From Effrenium voratum (taxonomy: Eukaryota > Sar > Dinophyceae > Suessiales > Symbiodiniaceae), in contig CAUJNA010001014.1 of assembly GCA_963377175.1 (NCBI GenBank), positions 1 to 64,000 of the forward strand: a stretch of DNA of 64,000 nucleotides. The letters run 5' to 3'. This document shows positions 1-12,200 of the stretch, piece after piece (position 1 is the first letter of the stretch; every line of letters starts with the position of its first letter). A program made the translations under genes and the position numbers. The notes beneath the pieces are model-generated. The model saw only the letters and a list, made by a program, of their open reading frames with translations. It made no database searches and had not been told where the DNA came from.

Positions 1-1703
1 CCGCGGCACTCGAGCAAATTCTCATCGCGCAGCACATGCACTTGAAGCCTGGAGGACCACAACGTTGCAAAGCAATGAGGATCAATGAAGCTTCGTTGTT
101 TCATGTTGTTTCACCCATGAAGTTAAAGACCGCAAACACACCTTTTCACTTTCCTTAAAATCCGAACTTCAAATTAATGAAGAAGTCGACTCAATAATGC
201 TGATGGGAAAGTCGACAATATCTCACTATCTGCACTTCATGACAAGTCAACAATTCAAAGGAAACCCTATCAATCCATCAAAACAAACCTTGAAAGTCAA
301 GTTCAAAATGACTCAACAAAACACAGAAATTCAAAAACGCAACGCCCGTCAACGCGTCAATAAGTTCTTCAGTTGTTCATGATTTACTATGATTTCCTGA
401 AGCAACGGGAACACGTCCGCTGTGCTTTTTTGAATCTGACAAGTGGTTGAACGTCGGTAACAACCGAACTGTGAGCCATCACAAGTGTGTAAATTCCAGG
501 AATCGTCTTGACCAAGAAAAAGGGATCCTGTCGAAACGCCCAGAAACAGAAGAACGCGTTGGACCAGCTGCTGCAACACCAGTGCCTCCGTGGAAAGGGT
601 CAAAAACTGTCTTACCCGAAGCCAAAAGTTTTTGCCTAGACTATCCTAGACTGATTCATCTGGTTCTGGTTGAAAGGCTTGGTTGAGCGCTGGAGGCTTT
701 CTCCCGAGCAGCACGCAGCCGTCTCAATTTGGTTCAATGCTTCTGTGTTTTTAAACTTTCCATGTCATGTCTGTGGGCCCTCAAGAATCATGCGCCGCGT
801 ATTGGGTAATCGAGTAATCTTCTGCTAAAGTGAAACGTCTGAATCGCCTGAGTTGTGGCCGAAAGGTGATATGGTTCTGACACGTTCTAAGCAGGGCCAC
901 AGTCAGCACTGCAAGTCACTGCACGAATATCTGGTCGGCTTTATGCTAGCTTAAAGGTTTTCTTCCGTTGCAAACTTGCCCAGTGACGGTTCACTTCAGG
1001 TCGGCTTTGGTTGTGTTCTATTGGACAATTTGAACTGACTCAAACATTGAAACGGCGACGCCCGTCTCACTTCAAAAATATTTTACTACTCAGTTTCGGC
1101 TGACTACATCTAATTACTTCCGAATTTTCTCAGTTCGTTTCATTTGTCAAAAAGTTAAAACGTCGAGATGCCGTCGAGTGCGCTTCGGGCTCCTCACTGG
1201 CGCACACAAAGATTCGCGCCTCGGAAGGAGAAAACGAAAACATCCGACGATAGTTCGAAAAAAAACAACATGTCCCAACACTTTGCATCCTGGAAAAACG
1301 ATGAAGCCAACATCTTGGGGCATGCGCGGTGTTTAGAATGCAGGAAAACAATTCTGGAAATGCAAAGCATACTCTCTGCTGACAAGCGCAAGAATCTGCC
1401 ACGGCTCTTGCCGTACAGAAAAGTGTGTGCTTTGATATGTTCCCCGGCAATGAAAACACACTCACACCCTGAGCTTAACTCAACACTTGAGATTTGTGTC
1501 AAAATTTCAATACAGGCAAAGAGGCAAACACGCGCGTTTCCACGTTCCGTGAACATGCATCGCAGGCGCATTACATTCAGAAACTTTAAACTCCAGCCAG
1601 TTATACAAAAAACAAACCAAAATACGCAACAGTCTGAAACACCTCCTGACCGTCTCAAAACCACATCCGACCAAATGAACCAAATGTAATCTTCATTCCC
1701 GGC
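1..1703. other. Gene-poor flank; one tentative exon at 349-435 (-)
   Basis: No convincing gene is visible in most of this stretch. On the minus strand 349-435 follows a plausible acceptor (…TTGTCAG) and reads IQKSTADVFPLLQEI… to a stop at 349. It could be a last exon of the receptor-like gene that runs leftward from 21.8 kb, but nothing ties it to that gene except strand and order. The longer open frames around 1.2-1.9 kb do not look coding apart from the exon at 1704-1874. Confidence 0.3.
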
Positions 1704-2128
1704 CTTGCTCGCTGTGGAGATGAGCATGTAGGGCGCGGGCGGCACGTTTGAACTTGCCCTTTTTCTAGAGATGCTCTGCACAGTCTCGGCCAAATTCAAC
1801 ATCGCAAGTTCTTGGGTCTTCACACTGTCCTTGGAGAATTGCTCAAGATTCATCACGTACTGGTCAATTCGACACTGTTGATGCATGCGCAGCTTAGCAT
1901 ATTTTCCGTCATTACCAGCTTTACTATGCTTTACTCATCGCATATCGAAATGAAACTTTGGACAATCACGTTTTGCTCAGTCACGTTCCGGTTGAGGATG
2001 TTCCACGAGACTTTCGTCTCACTCTTCATCCCGCTGATGTGTTCGTAGGCAGCTCGTAAAGTCTCGGAGGAGACTTGGAGGTGTTCGAAGAAATCCCCTT
2101 GAAACGAAGAGCAAACTTGCTCGCACGT
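1704..2128 (-). CDS. Two exons following the TIR-like module
   Basis: The exon at about 1935-2128 starts after the acceptor …GGGCTGCAG and reads TCEQVCSSFQGDFFEHLQ, then SETLRAAYEHISG and further helical sequence to a stop at 1932 if unspliced. The exon at 1704-1874 starts after …CATCAACAG and reads CRIDQYVMNLEQF, then KTQELAMLNLAETVQS, ending at an AAG/GCC junction (a GC donor). Both are amphipathic, rich in Glu/Leu/Gln, and follow directly in order from the TIR-like exons. No catalytic motif is visible. The link to the upstream exons is by position and style; the junction between 2128 and the TIR-like exon was not resolved. Confidence 0.5.
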
Positions 2129-5100
2129 CTGCAGCCCATCCTCACCTCATCATCAAAATTGAAACCCTCTCATATTATGCTATATGCAGTATATGCATCT
2201 ATATGTTACATTTCCAAACGTGATTCAAAGCAGTAGCCGAAATGATGGCAGATCCGGAAGCCAAGACACTGAAAGCAAATCCGTCGATTAGAAGAGGTAC
2301 AAGTGGAACATTGTGCAGGAAGGCTGTCGCAAGCTCAGCTACACACCACGGCCTCTGGAAATACTCCTCATCAAAACGACCTTTGTGAGGAATTCAACAC
2401 ATTCCTTGAGAAAAAAACCTGAAAGCCAAGAACACAAAAACACACGGAGGGACATATGAAAACTGAACAAGGCCAAAATTCCCACTGAACCTATCGAAGC
2501 AGGTCTGTTCAATGCCACAATGAGAAGTCGCAGGGTTTCCATACCAAAAGTGCTGATTTTTTTCACCACCCCATTGAGAATACTGAGCCACATCACACTG
2601 GCACATGTTTATCAATTTCTACCCATGTCTGTCCTGAGAAATCACAGGCACGAAGCATTTGGTCTGATATCGAATGATGTCCACCAAACTTGTGACCTCT
2701 TCAAGTCGATCCTTAGGTAACAGCCGGTAACAGCTGTAACCATGAGCACGTTGGACAACTCAAGTCTTTGGATATCTGAGACGTGGACTGAATCTAGAAA
2801 GATCTGCCACCTGCAAGAAAGTTATATCACAGCAAGAAAAACAGTGAAAGATTTGCCGGCAGATCTGGTTTCAGACTAAGCGTTGAGAAGAAAACTGTTT
2901 GAACATCTCACCTGAACTGCTTCTTGTGCTCTTGGAGGACTATGGTCAGCAGCCGACAGAGTGCACCAGCAGCTGCTTTGTGATGACTCAAAAACATGGC
3001 AAAACCCGTGTCCTGCTCAGTTGAAGAAACGGAAGTCATTTGAAGTCATTGAGGCCAGACCATTTTGGGATCACAAATGGTTCGAAACATTGCTTCCTAA
3101 GCACGTTTTGAACATGTCAGTCCTTCCTCCAGAAGCGCCAAAGTAGGCCGGCAACGGCCACTGCAGTTACCACCGGCAACCCCAGCACCAAGATGGCTAG
3201 AAGTAGGGAAAGCAGCGAGGAACTGTTATCATCTTCCAGAATCAGCAGCGGACTTACCAAGTTCAAGAGCAACAGAGTCCCTGCTGATAGAAAAAGGTCA
3301 TGATAACTTGCTGCAGCGTATCTCCTCGGGTGATCGCTCTCTCAATATTTGAAAACGTCCACAGGGTATTCTTTTTCACTGACACATGAATGTAATCTAT
3401 GACATCAAATTCAAATGAATTCAAATGACATCAATATGACAACAATATCATAGCCACACATTTGCTATGAATTCAATGGCAGGCTTGGTTCCATCGCAGT
3501 GAACCGAAAAGGTGGACAGACAGCTGACCAGGATCAGGATGATCAGGTCATCTCAAAATTTGCTCCAAAATGTCCCCTGGCCCTAACTTTTCTTGGACCA
3601 GGTCTGCAATCTCGATTCAAATGTGTGAAGATCGACTTCAGTTGCAAACTTGGAGCTTGGGGTCAAGGCCTACTGTTCGGCTTATGATCAGCACTCAATG
3701 TCTATACCTGATGTACATCTTGATCATTCTTCATCATCATAATCTCCAATTTCAGCCAAGTCTCCATGGCCAAAGAAGACAAAGCGAAGTTTGTTTCCAC
3801 CAGAGGACAGCGCACATCAGCGTCAGCTGCATGACTGGAAAACTGACCATGGCAATGGGCACTAAGGCCACCGATAAGTTCGTCACGGCCAGTGAAAGGC
3901 CATAGTAATAACCTGACACAAAAAGAATCAAAAAGAGACATAGACAGAACATGACAGGACATCATCAATACACAGAACTGTGCCGCCTTCTTTTTTCCAG
4001 GCCAGGCACTCATCTGTTTCCATGTGCTGTGCTGTACTGAAGCTGCAGTCAGCAAAGCGCTGACCACAAAACCAAACAGCACATTTATGTCGAAACAGTT
4101 TCTGGCTGAAGGCCTTCCATGAGTTTCCATAGAGGCCCAGCAGCACGGTGCAGGATGGAGAGCTCACAAAGTCGAGCCAGGCCCCATAGGATAAGGCTGT
4201 GCAAGCGAGGTTCGAAATTGCCCTCCTTCAGTGCCAGCAAGTTGTTGGTGCCGTACTCCAGTGCAAGAACATAGCCCATGTTTGCCCACACAATGTCGAA
4301 GAGCAGCACCTAGGTTGACATGGGCCCAAAGTAGACGGGTACGTTGACGAAAGGGTTTGAAGTCTTGGCAGAAATCGGTGTACCCACATTCGGTTGACTT
4401 ATGGCTTATATATAGAAGGTGACGAATAGGAGGCGCCAACCACAACCGAGAGGTGTGAGGGTTTTCCAAAGCCACAGGGATACCCAAGTCGACACACATG
4501 CGAAAACCTTTGCCGAGAACTTCATCAACGAATTGCCAACCTTAACCTTCAACTTATCTTTATCACTCAGGCCCGGAAGTCCCAGAAGGAATTCATGGTC
4601 ATCACGAAGTGGCCCCGGGCCTTTCCCATCATGCCGCCGTGCCCTGCTCCAGCTGCTACAGGGGGTACCCAACCAAACATATTTGACCCGATTGGTTAAG
4701 AGCAAAATCGAAGATCTCTTTTTGAATGCGGGGCAAAGTGAGGTCAAATTGGGGTCCGTGACAGGTATCCACTTCCACGCACAAAACTTGTTTTAGCCGC
4801 TGTTGGATGGCTTTGGAGAAATGTCCACTGCCACTGAAGATCTCGAGGCCAATGCCTAGACCTTGTACCCGGCGGCATCTGCGAAAATCTTTTCGATCCA
4901 CTTCTGCGCTGAGGGCCGGCGCTGAGGCTGGTGTATAGACCTGTGCCGCACGGCCCCCGTTGCTGCACCGCCGCACTGACTTGATCACGGACCAGCGGCC
5001 TCGTTTCTGCACCTCGGTGAGTGTGCGCAGGCCACTGAGCACATCGGTCGACGCGCTTCCGTGGCGCAGCTGGCGCACACAATTGATTCCGAGGCTGACA

Positions 5101-8100
5101 TACTGCAGGTCTGACACCACCTTGTTGAATAGGGTGGTGCCTTGGTGCAGGGGGAAACCAAACACTATCTTGTGGGGCTCCTTGTCCTCCAGGTAGGTTG
5201 TCAGCATCTCGCCGAAGCCTGCCATGTAGGGCTGATCCACGATCACGGCCTCGTCGCTTTCCCCCACCTTGACTTTGGGCACGGGCTTGCCGTCGGCGTT
5301 GTTCTCCACGGTCATGGATTGGCCCTGGAGTTTCTGTGAGTTCAGGATGATGATCCAATTGTCGCTCATCTTCGAAGGAGGCACCACATCTTGGCGCCTG
5401 AGTTTCAGGGCTTCCCCTGGGCGGCAACGAGTTGCCCAAATGGTGAGCAACCACATCGCCACTGCTGCGTTCTCGTCCCAGACATTCCGGACGATCACGC
5501 ATAACATTGGCCATGGGAGTGGTGGCCTCCCTTGGGGCGGCTCGAGCTTCCGGAACCCCTTCATTGCATCCTTGGCCTTGACCAGAATGTTCATCTTGTC
5601 GACATCGGTGCGGTAGAACTTGGTGGCCGCCAGAAGAGTCGATGCATCTGAGGGGTCCTGGCCGTCGAAGAACATCTTGTTGATGAAGTTGGCCAGGGCG
5701 TGGTCCAGCTTGGGCACATCTGTGATTGGCAAGGTGTTTCTTCCCGAGATTTTTCTGGGACCTAGCCAAATGTTGGAGTAACCAGACCACCGACCTTCCC
5801 TCGAGGATGGGGATTGCCCCGGGTCGCTCCCACAGGGCCCCGTCAACTTGACGCCAATCTTCCCCAATGAAAGCCAAACGCACTTCCATGGGGTCGCCAG
5901 CACCAACACTTGACAGGTCTGAGGCAGCTAACTTCAAGTCCTCCACATCCACCAAGTCACCCGCCGGCCGAAGGTCTCGACGAATGATCTCGTTCTCCTC
6001 CGAGTCTGAAAACCTCCACCGATCACTGCGTTTCCCCAATGCTTTGACGTCTTCTTTCTTCCTCTCCGTGCTGACGATGCCACATCCTTGGAGAGAGGCA
6101 TCCGTGGCATGGACACTTTCCGACCAGTCGGCCGCAAGGTCTCTCCGGATTAAGCAGACCAGACTGGCCGCCCAGAAGAGCTCCCTTTTTACTTCAGGCC
6201 AAAGTGCAGCCTCTTGCTCATAGTGTTTTCGCATGAACACGTAACAGGCCTGGAATACCGACAAAAAGCCACGTTGGAGGAGTCCAGCAAAAGTGAAGTG
6301 ACCCATGAGCTTTTCCAACTAACAATCGCCCAGAACCTCGTCCAACCTCCGCCAACTTCAAAGCTGCCAAACGCAGCTTCCACATCCTCTTGTGAGTGAG
6401 AGCCACAAACTGGGCGACCAGCCGTGAACAACCAGCCTAGCGTCTCGAGGCCCTGAGCAGCTTCGACATCAGGAGTGGGGAGTCCATGCAAATTGAGGGC
6501 CTCTTCCATCAACTCAGCCAACTCTTTTGTGCTGCCAGGCTTTTGTGAAATGGCCACGTAGTTGTCCACGTACTGGCAATGCATATACTTACGCATTTGT
6601 GGCACCGCGGCTCGATCATAGCACCGCTGTCCTGGCTGCATATAGGGGTGTGAATCAACTGTCCATTGGTGTGCCATCTGACACACCCATAGAGCATGTG
6701 TCCATCCCATCGGCACCACCCGCAGACAGGGGTAAACACATCCACGTTTGCCCTCGATCTTGTCCTGGACGCCCACATCCTGAGCCTTCACCCGTGAAGT
6801 ACGGCCGGAACGCTTCCGGCAATTCCAAATGGTAGAAAGCATCAGCTTGCAAAGGTTGAGCCCGTTGTGAGCTGCACCTTGTCTGGAGTTTCAAAGTGCA
6901 TGTTGGCCAGCCTTGCATCAATGACCAACCTCTGTTTCCCACTCTTCTTCCACACGGCGAATGCCCCCACCTCACCAACGAAGCCCTCCTTGTGCTCGAT
7001 CAACCCCGCCTCGGACAGCCTCCGACAGAAGGCAGCATACCCCCGCGGGTTTTGCCTCAGGAGGGGGTCCATGCCACAGTTCGCCTTCCTGCCAGCGATC
7101 ACCTCCTCAGCCGACACCTTGGACATCAGCCGACAAAGAACATTCTCAGCCTCCTCCTCAAAGACCAATGATAGCGGGGCCGCCACCGACCCCTTCGGAG
7201 GGAGCGACACCAGGTCTACATTCATCGGAGCCAGGTGCACAGGACCACACGTGTACCCGGAGTTGGTGCGGAGCTTGCCAAGGGCTCCCTCAACAGTGAT
7301 GCCATCAGGCGGTCTACCGGCATCCAAAACTGCTTGGCGCAACGTGCCCAGGCTGATTTTTTGGCTTAAGGTGGGTCGAAGGGGGTCACCAAAACTTCCC
7401 TGATCATCACCACCAATCATGCTGTTGAGTGAGATAACAATATCCCTAACCCACTCGTCCACATGATGCTTCTCCTCAATCCTCCTCACCACAGCCCGGG
7501 GCAAAGACTTTACCTTCCCGTCCAACTCCTTGACCAACGGCACGGGGAAAGGGAAAAGACCCCGTTGCCGAACACCCGCCATCATTAGATTAAAGAAAAA
7601 TCCAGTAAAAAGGATCCCTTGCCCGAGAACTCCACCAGCACGTAGTTAAGCACCCGCCAGCAGGACCTCGAAGCCAAGGATCACCAAGAGGGCAGGGGTC
7701 CAGTGCACCCTGCCCGTCACCAGTCACTTACTTGCGGCTGCCCGTTCTTCTCGGGCTTTTCGAACCTGCTTCAGAACTGCCGCTTCCCCCTCGACTTCCT
7801 TGGCCACATAATCCAAGAGAGAAGGAGCAACCATGGTATCGCCAAACTCCTTGTAACCTCCAGCAAAGATGTTGGCCTCATAGTTTTGCATGGAGGACAT
7901 GTAGTCGTTCTTCTTGTCTGACTTGGAACCACCTTTTCCTCCCCCAGGTCCTCGCTCGCTGTAGACATATTCAATGAGTTGCAGCCTCCGAAATGCCAAC
8001 TCGGCACCGGCCAGATTTGACAAGTCCAAGCCGTCGTAACGCCCCAGTTTATCGATGATCTTCATAAAGGTTCTCGTGTTCCGCCACCCCCCAACGATCA

Positions 8101-9204
8101 GTCTGGGGGGGGGGGGAGTGAGTGATTCTGCACCCACCACCGATGATGATCCATCGGCCCACCATTGCGCCGATTGAGGAAGCGCGCACACCACTGGCTT
8201 GTTCTTGGGCCCGGAACGCCCCAGTCATCCAACTTCTCCTCCACGACCTCTTTGGAAACGTCCCGCCATTGCCGTTCTTCTCGATTGAGTCCTTGGAAAG
8301 CCAACCCCAAGAGACGAGCATCTGCGGATGCCTCCTTGCCCTTGAACTTCTCCACCTCGCTCTGCTTCATCTGCCTCAAGAGGAAGGCTCCATCGGGATC
8401 ATTCTTGATGGCAACTGCATCGTGGATCACCTCCGTTCCATCGTCCACCAACCAATTCCACCCTTACCCAAACATCATCAGCCCCAGCTGGTTGGGGCAC
8501 AGCTGCCACCACAGGAGGCCCCCGACAACTCCTGGAGCAACGGCCATCGCCATCGCAGCTTGGCGTGCATCTCGACGAAGTTGCACCATCATCTGAGCAT
8601 CTGGTAGTTGGCGAAATCGATAGGTATTCTGTGGCCCCAAACCAGCCGGAAGAGCCCGAGCCCCACCTCCTTGCTGCCACCCTGACCGTCTGCAGGTCGT
8701 CGTTCTCCAAGCTGATCTGTTCCGCGTAGGTCTCAAAGTCAGGGGTGAGAACTATGTGATAACCCTGCCCACATGAGCAGCCGGGATGTACCGTTCATGG
8801 AACAAATCAGGTGGGGGAACATCATGCAACAGGAACACCCGGGTCCCTTCCGCCAGAGCCATCAGATCCTGTAAGTCCTACGAGAGCGAATCAGCTGCAA
8901 CTGCTGTTGTGCCAGTAGACGCTGATCACCCTCCTCGCCTTCAATCTCCAAGCCCTTCACGGTCTCCTTGGAAGTTGCCCTCGTGGTAGAACACGGCAAA
9001 GGTGCTACATGTAATCGCCGAACAAAAAAAAAAAAAAAAAAAAAAAGAAAAAAGAAAAAAAAAAAAAAAACAAAAAAAAAAAAAGTAAAAAAAAAAATAA
9101 AAAAAAAAAAAAAAAAAAAAAAAACAAAAAAAAAAAAATAAACACAAGGTGAAAAAAAGAAAACCAAAAAAAAAAAAAAAAAAAAACAAAAAAAAAAAAA
9201 AAAG

Positions 9205-9257
<53 letters not shown>

Positions 9258-12200
9258 AAAACCACAGGATCCCGTTCACCAAGTAGCCCGTGCCCAAAGC
9301 CAGACCAGCGAGCACCCCCAGGAAGATCTTGATGGTCTCCCACGTCCAGCTTGAAGATGGACTCGAAGCCACAACCTCACAGGTGCAATTGCAGTGGCAC
9401 TCGGATGGGGCTCCTTTAGGTAGTTCCCCAACCCAAGCAGTGAAGGAAGCAATCGCCAAGGTCACCCAGCCCACGGCGTCGACCATGGGAGACCACCGGA
9501 GGAATGCTTTTCACTTGAGCATATTGCCTTCATTAAATTGGCTTTACAAACACCTGGAAACCAGACATATGAAGACATCTGAAGATGGACAGACCTCAAA
9601 ATCCATGTCGTGAACTTATCGAATCATAGCGAATCTTGGTATCCTTGGTATCAGTTTCGGCAGATCTCATGCGTTGCATTTAACCTTTTATCTTTCGGAC
9701 CTTGGTGTCCTGGCGGCATAGAGAAGCCAGAAACCATGGCAGCTTTGGCAGCCAAGACACGATCAGGTCGGAAACGGCCGAAGAGAAACTCGCCTAGTCA
9801 CAACCGGGAGGCAAAATGAACTTCCAAGTATGACAAAAACCCTCTTGGCCTACTGAGTCACTGATATGTCGTCTCCTTGTCTGGTCTCTCTGACCAAAGA
9901 CCAAAACAATTACGGACAACATCACGAATACCTTCGGCTCGCATGGGAAACAGCCTCTTGTTGCCAGTAATTTTCAAGAACTTTCAAACTGAACTACCCA
10001 TCCCAAAACGCCAAAACACGCCCAAACTGTGTTTCTTCACACATAGGTGTCTCTGCAAGTCACAAGCGTCGACCTTTTGCAAACCATCATGTGATCTCAG
10101 CCACCTTGCTCCGACACTGAAGGAGCAATGTGTGCAGAACTGACAAAGCAAACTGCATGTAAGGCCTGCTTAAGGCAGAGGTGCCAGGAAACAAAACAAA
10201 CACTTCTCCTTCGCAGGTTCATGATGGCTTGTGAGCCCCAGCAACGATGACCCAAAGAAACATGGAAACACAGACCTGGAAATGTTCGCCGGACCATAAA
10301 CATTGTGTTTGACAAGCTATCAAGCATTGATCCCAATAGGCACAGTATCTCATCGTAACCGTCATAACTTACACTTGCCATCAAACATGCACATCCAGGG
10401 CATTGCTGATTACCGTTTTGAAACCAGCAGTTGATGAACCATCAGCACCCATAGAATCACAACACGACTGTCTTCCATTGGCTCCTCACTGAACTAGACA
10501 ATATATGTTTCATGTTAAACGTCTCCTGCTCGGTCAACGAAGCAAACCTGGATCCACTATTAAATAGGCTCAGTCCAAGCAATTCCCCATCAACACTCTT
10601 AGCAATCACGGTTAAACTCACTGCCAACCCTAACATTGATTGTGCGCAATATTCTTGCGGGCTAATTCACCGTGGTCGGATACGGGCAGTATGATGCTTA
10701 TTGTAGCGTGTGGCTAATTCAACTCCAGGCACCGAGGGTATTTCCAGGTGCAAAAGGCAATCCCAGAGATTGTCAGCACAGGATACGTTAGAATCCCCGC
10801 TCCGCAAAGCAGCACCAATGTCCTCCGGTGGCAAACAACTGCGAGTAAAATCGCAGTTGAATCTTGACCTCTGCCCATCTCGAAATATTTGCAGCTTTCA
10901 GATGCTTTCAGTTACACTTGGACAGGATTAATGGCTGGGAGAGGACAGTTGCTTTCACTACAACTAGTGACCTTGGCAGTGAAGGAAACAACTGAGTTGA
11001 CTCCGGCGTTGCCGAAGTCCTGAGAACAGAAATCCCAAAGCAACAGAAATCCCAAAAAGATTGGTCAATTTGATTTGGCAACAGGTAAGTTCGGCAAGTC
11101 GTTTTCAGTCACCTCTGAGCCATCGGTCCTGTGCTCGTCAGTCCAACAGATGATTTCTGGGCGCTCTTGCATGGTCCATCGTCCGTTCGGATTCTCACGG
11201 CATTGTATTTCTAAATCAAACTCAGTTGTGGAATCAATTCTCTCATCCAAGTTCTGATCCAAGAAGCTGTGACCAATGACATCATGAGCATCCCATGGAG
11301 GCCCAAGAAGCCCGAGAAGCGGAGCTTCATCGGAACCCGAAGGAGTTGACAAAGTTGGTAGCACAGCAAAGTCAGCCCAAAGAAAAACGGATATGCCAAG
11401 AGTTGCGCCGAATATTCAGATATTGCTGATGTGGTGTTCCTTACTGCGCCACGGGAAACATACATGAACAGTCTGGAATTTTCCTGGGCACTTTGGTACT
11501 CGGAGTTGAAGACAGTGAGAGAAGTCTTTCGAAACGACTTACGGATTTACGGTTCATGTTTATCTTATGCTACAATCTTCCTCGCAATATCCCTCTCTCT
11601 AATCAAAACCAGCGCTCATGAGCTTTGCCTGAATACCTCAAACTCAGAAAACCGTTTGCCAAACATGTACAATTTCATACAATTTCCACAGAAGAACAGA
11701 CACGGAGATGCTTTCAAGCAATGTCTTCACTATTGCTGTAGATGATCATGGTCGCGTTTCGTCCGCCGAGTCTCACAAAGCAAGAAAAATCGTATTTGTT
11801 CGACATCGAAGGAGAAAACGTCCACAATTTTCAGCAAAGTTTTCACGGGCTCACGGAGATCCAAGGAGAAGTGCGAAATCGCAGCGATGGCCTGGTCGAA
11901 TCTGGTCGACAGGTTCATCATGGTTCATCATGGTTCATCGTTCATTTCCATAGCTTTGCTCGTGTTCAAGCAATCAAACCATATCAAACCCAGGCCATAT
12001 ATGTCGCACGTAATGACAGCCGTACACAGTGTGCGATGGCAAGGACGAAGTTGTGTCGTAAACTCTGTCTTTCAACTGCAGCAATCGCTGTCACAAAAAT
12101 TGATCTTTGCCTCTTTCCACATCATTTCAATTCATTTCGCGTCTTCACTTCGCTCTCTCACGCCCTTTCCTCACATGATGTGAAAATATGTGAAATGTTC

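Larger units (their letters stand above)
4150..9490 (-). mobile_element. Tyrosine-recombinase (DIRS-like) retrotransposon with C5-methyltransferase domain, decayed
   Basis: Read leftward from 9486, the domains are: ORF1 (N-terminal membrane segment and later gag-like part), reverse transcriptase, RNase H, tyrosine recombinase, methyltransferase-like domain. Several single-base shifts break the frames (near 8105, 6842, 5900, 4700 and 4480), so the copy is dead. Terminal repeats were not identified. A tyrosine recombinase instead of a DDE integrase is the defining feature of DIRS-type elements. Classical DIRS elements put an N6-adenine methylase domain before or overlapping the recombinase. Here the methyltransferase follows the recombinase in the same frame and has C5-type PC and ENP motifs. 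The element has the same orientation as the surrounding receptor-like exons and sits between its 11.1-kb and 3.9-kb exons. Confidence 0.8.

Noticed and set aside
2339..2615. Hydrophobic exon (85-codon frame) between TIR-like exons
   Set aside because: The flanking exons join in phase without it through a GA-AG intron, and it has no matching splice sites.
4085..4309. Membrane-protein-like frame MLLFDIVWANMG…
   Set aside because: It overlaps the frame carrying the ENP motif and tail of the YR element's methyltransferase domain, which is the better explanation; only its last part may belong to the element's end.
4744..5740. Later part of the 524-codon minus frame
   Set aside because: It overlaps the tyrosine recombinase in another frame and is a Pro/Arg-rich shadow; only the first part (RNase H) is real.
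8941..9486. Phenylalanine-rich membrane protein
   Set aside because: Phe codons come from the poly(T) tract; only the first 75 residues look like real coding sequence.
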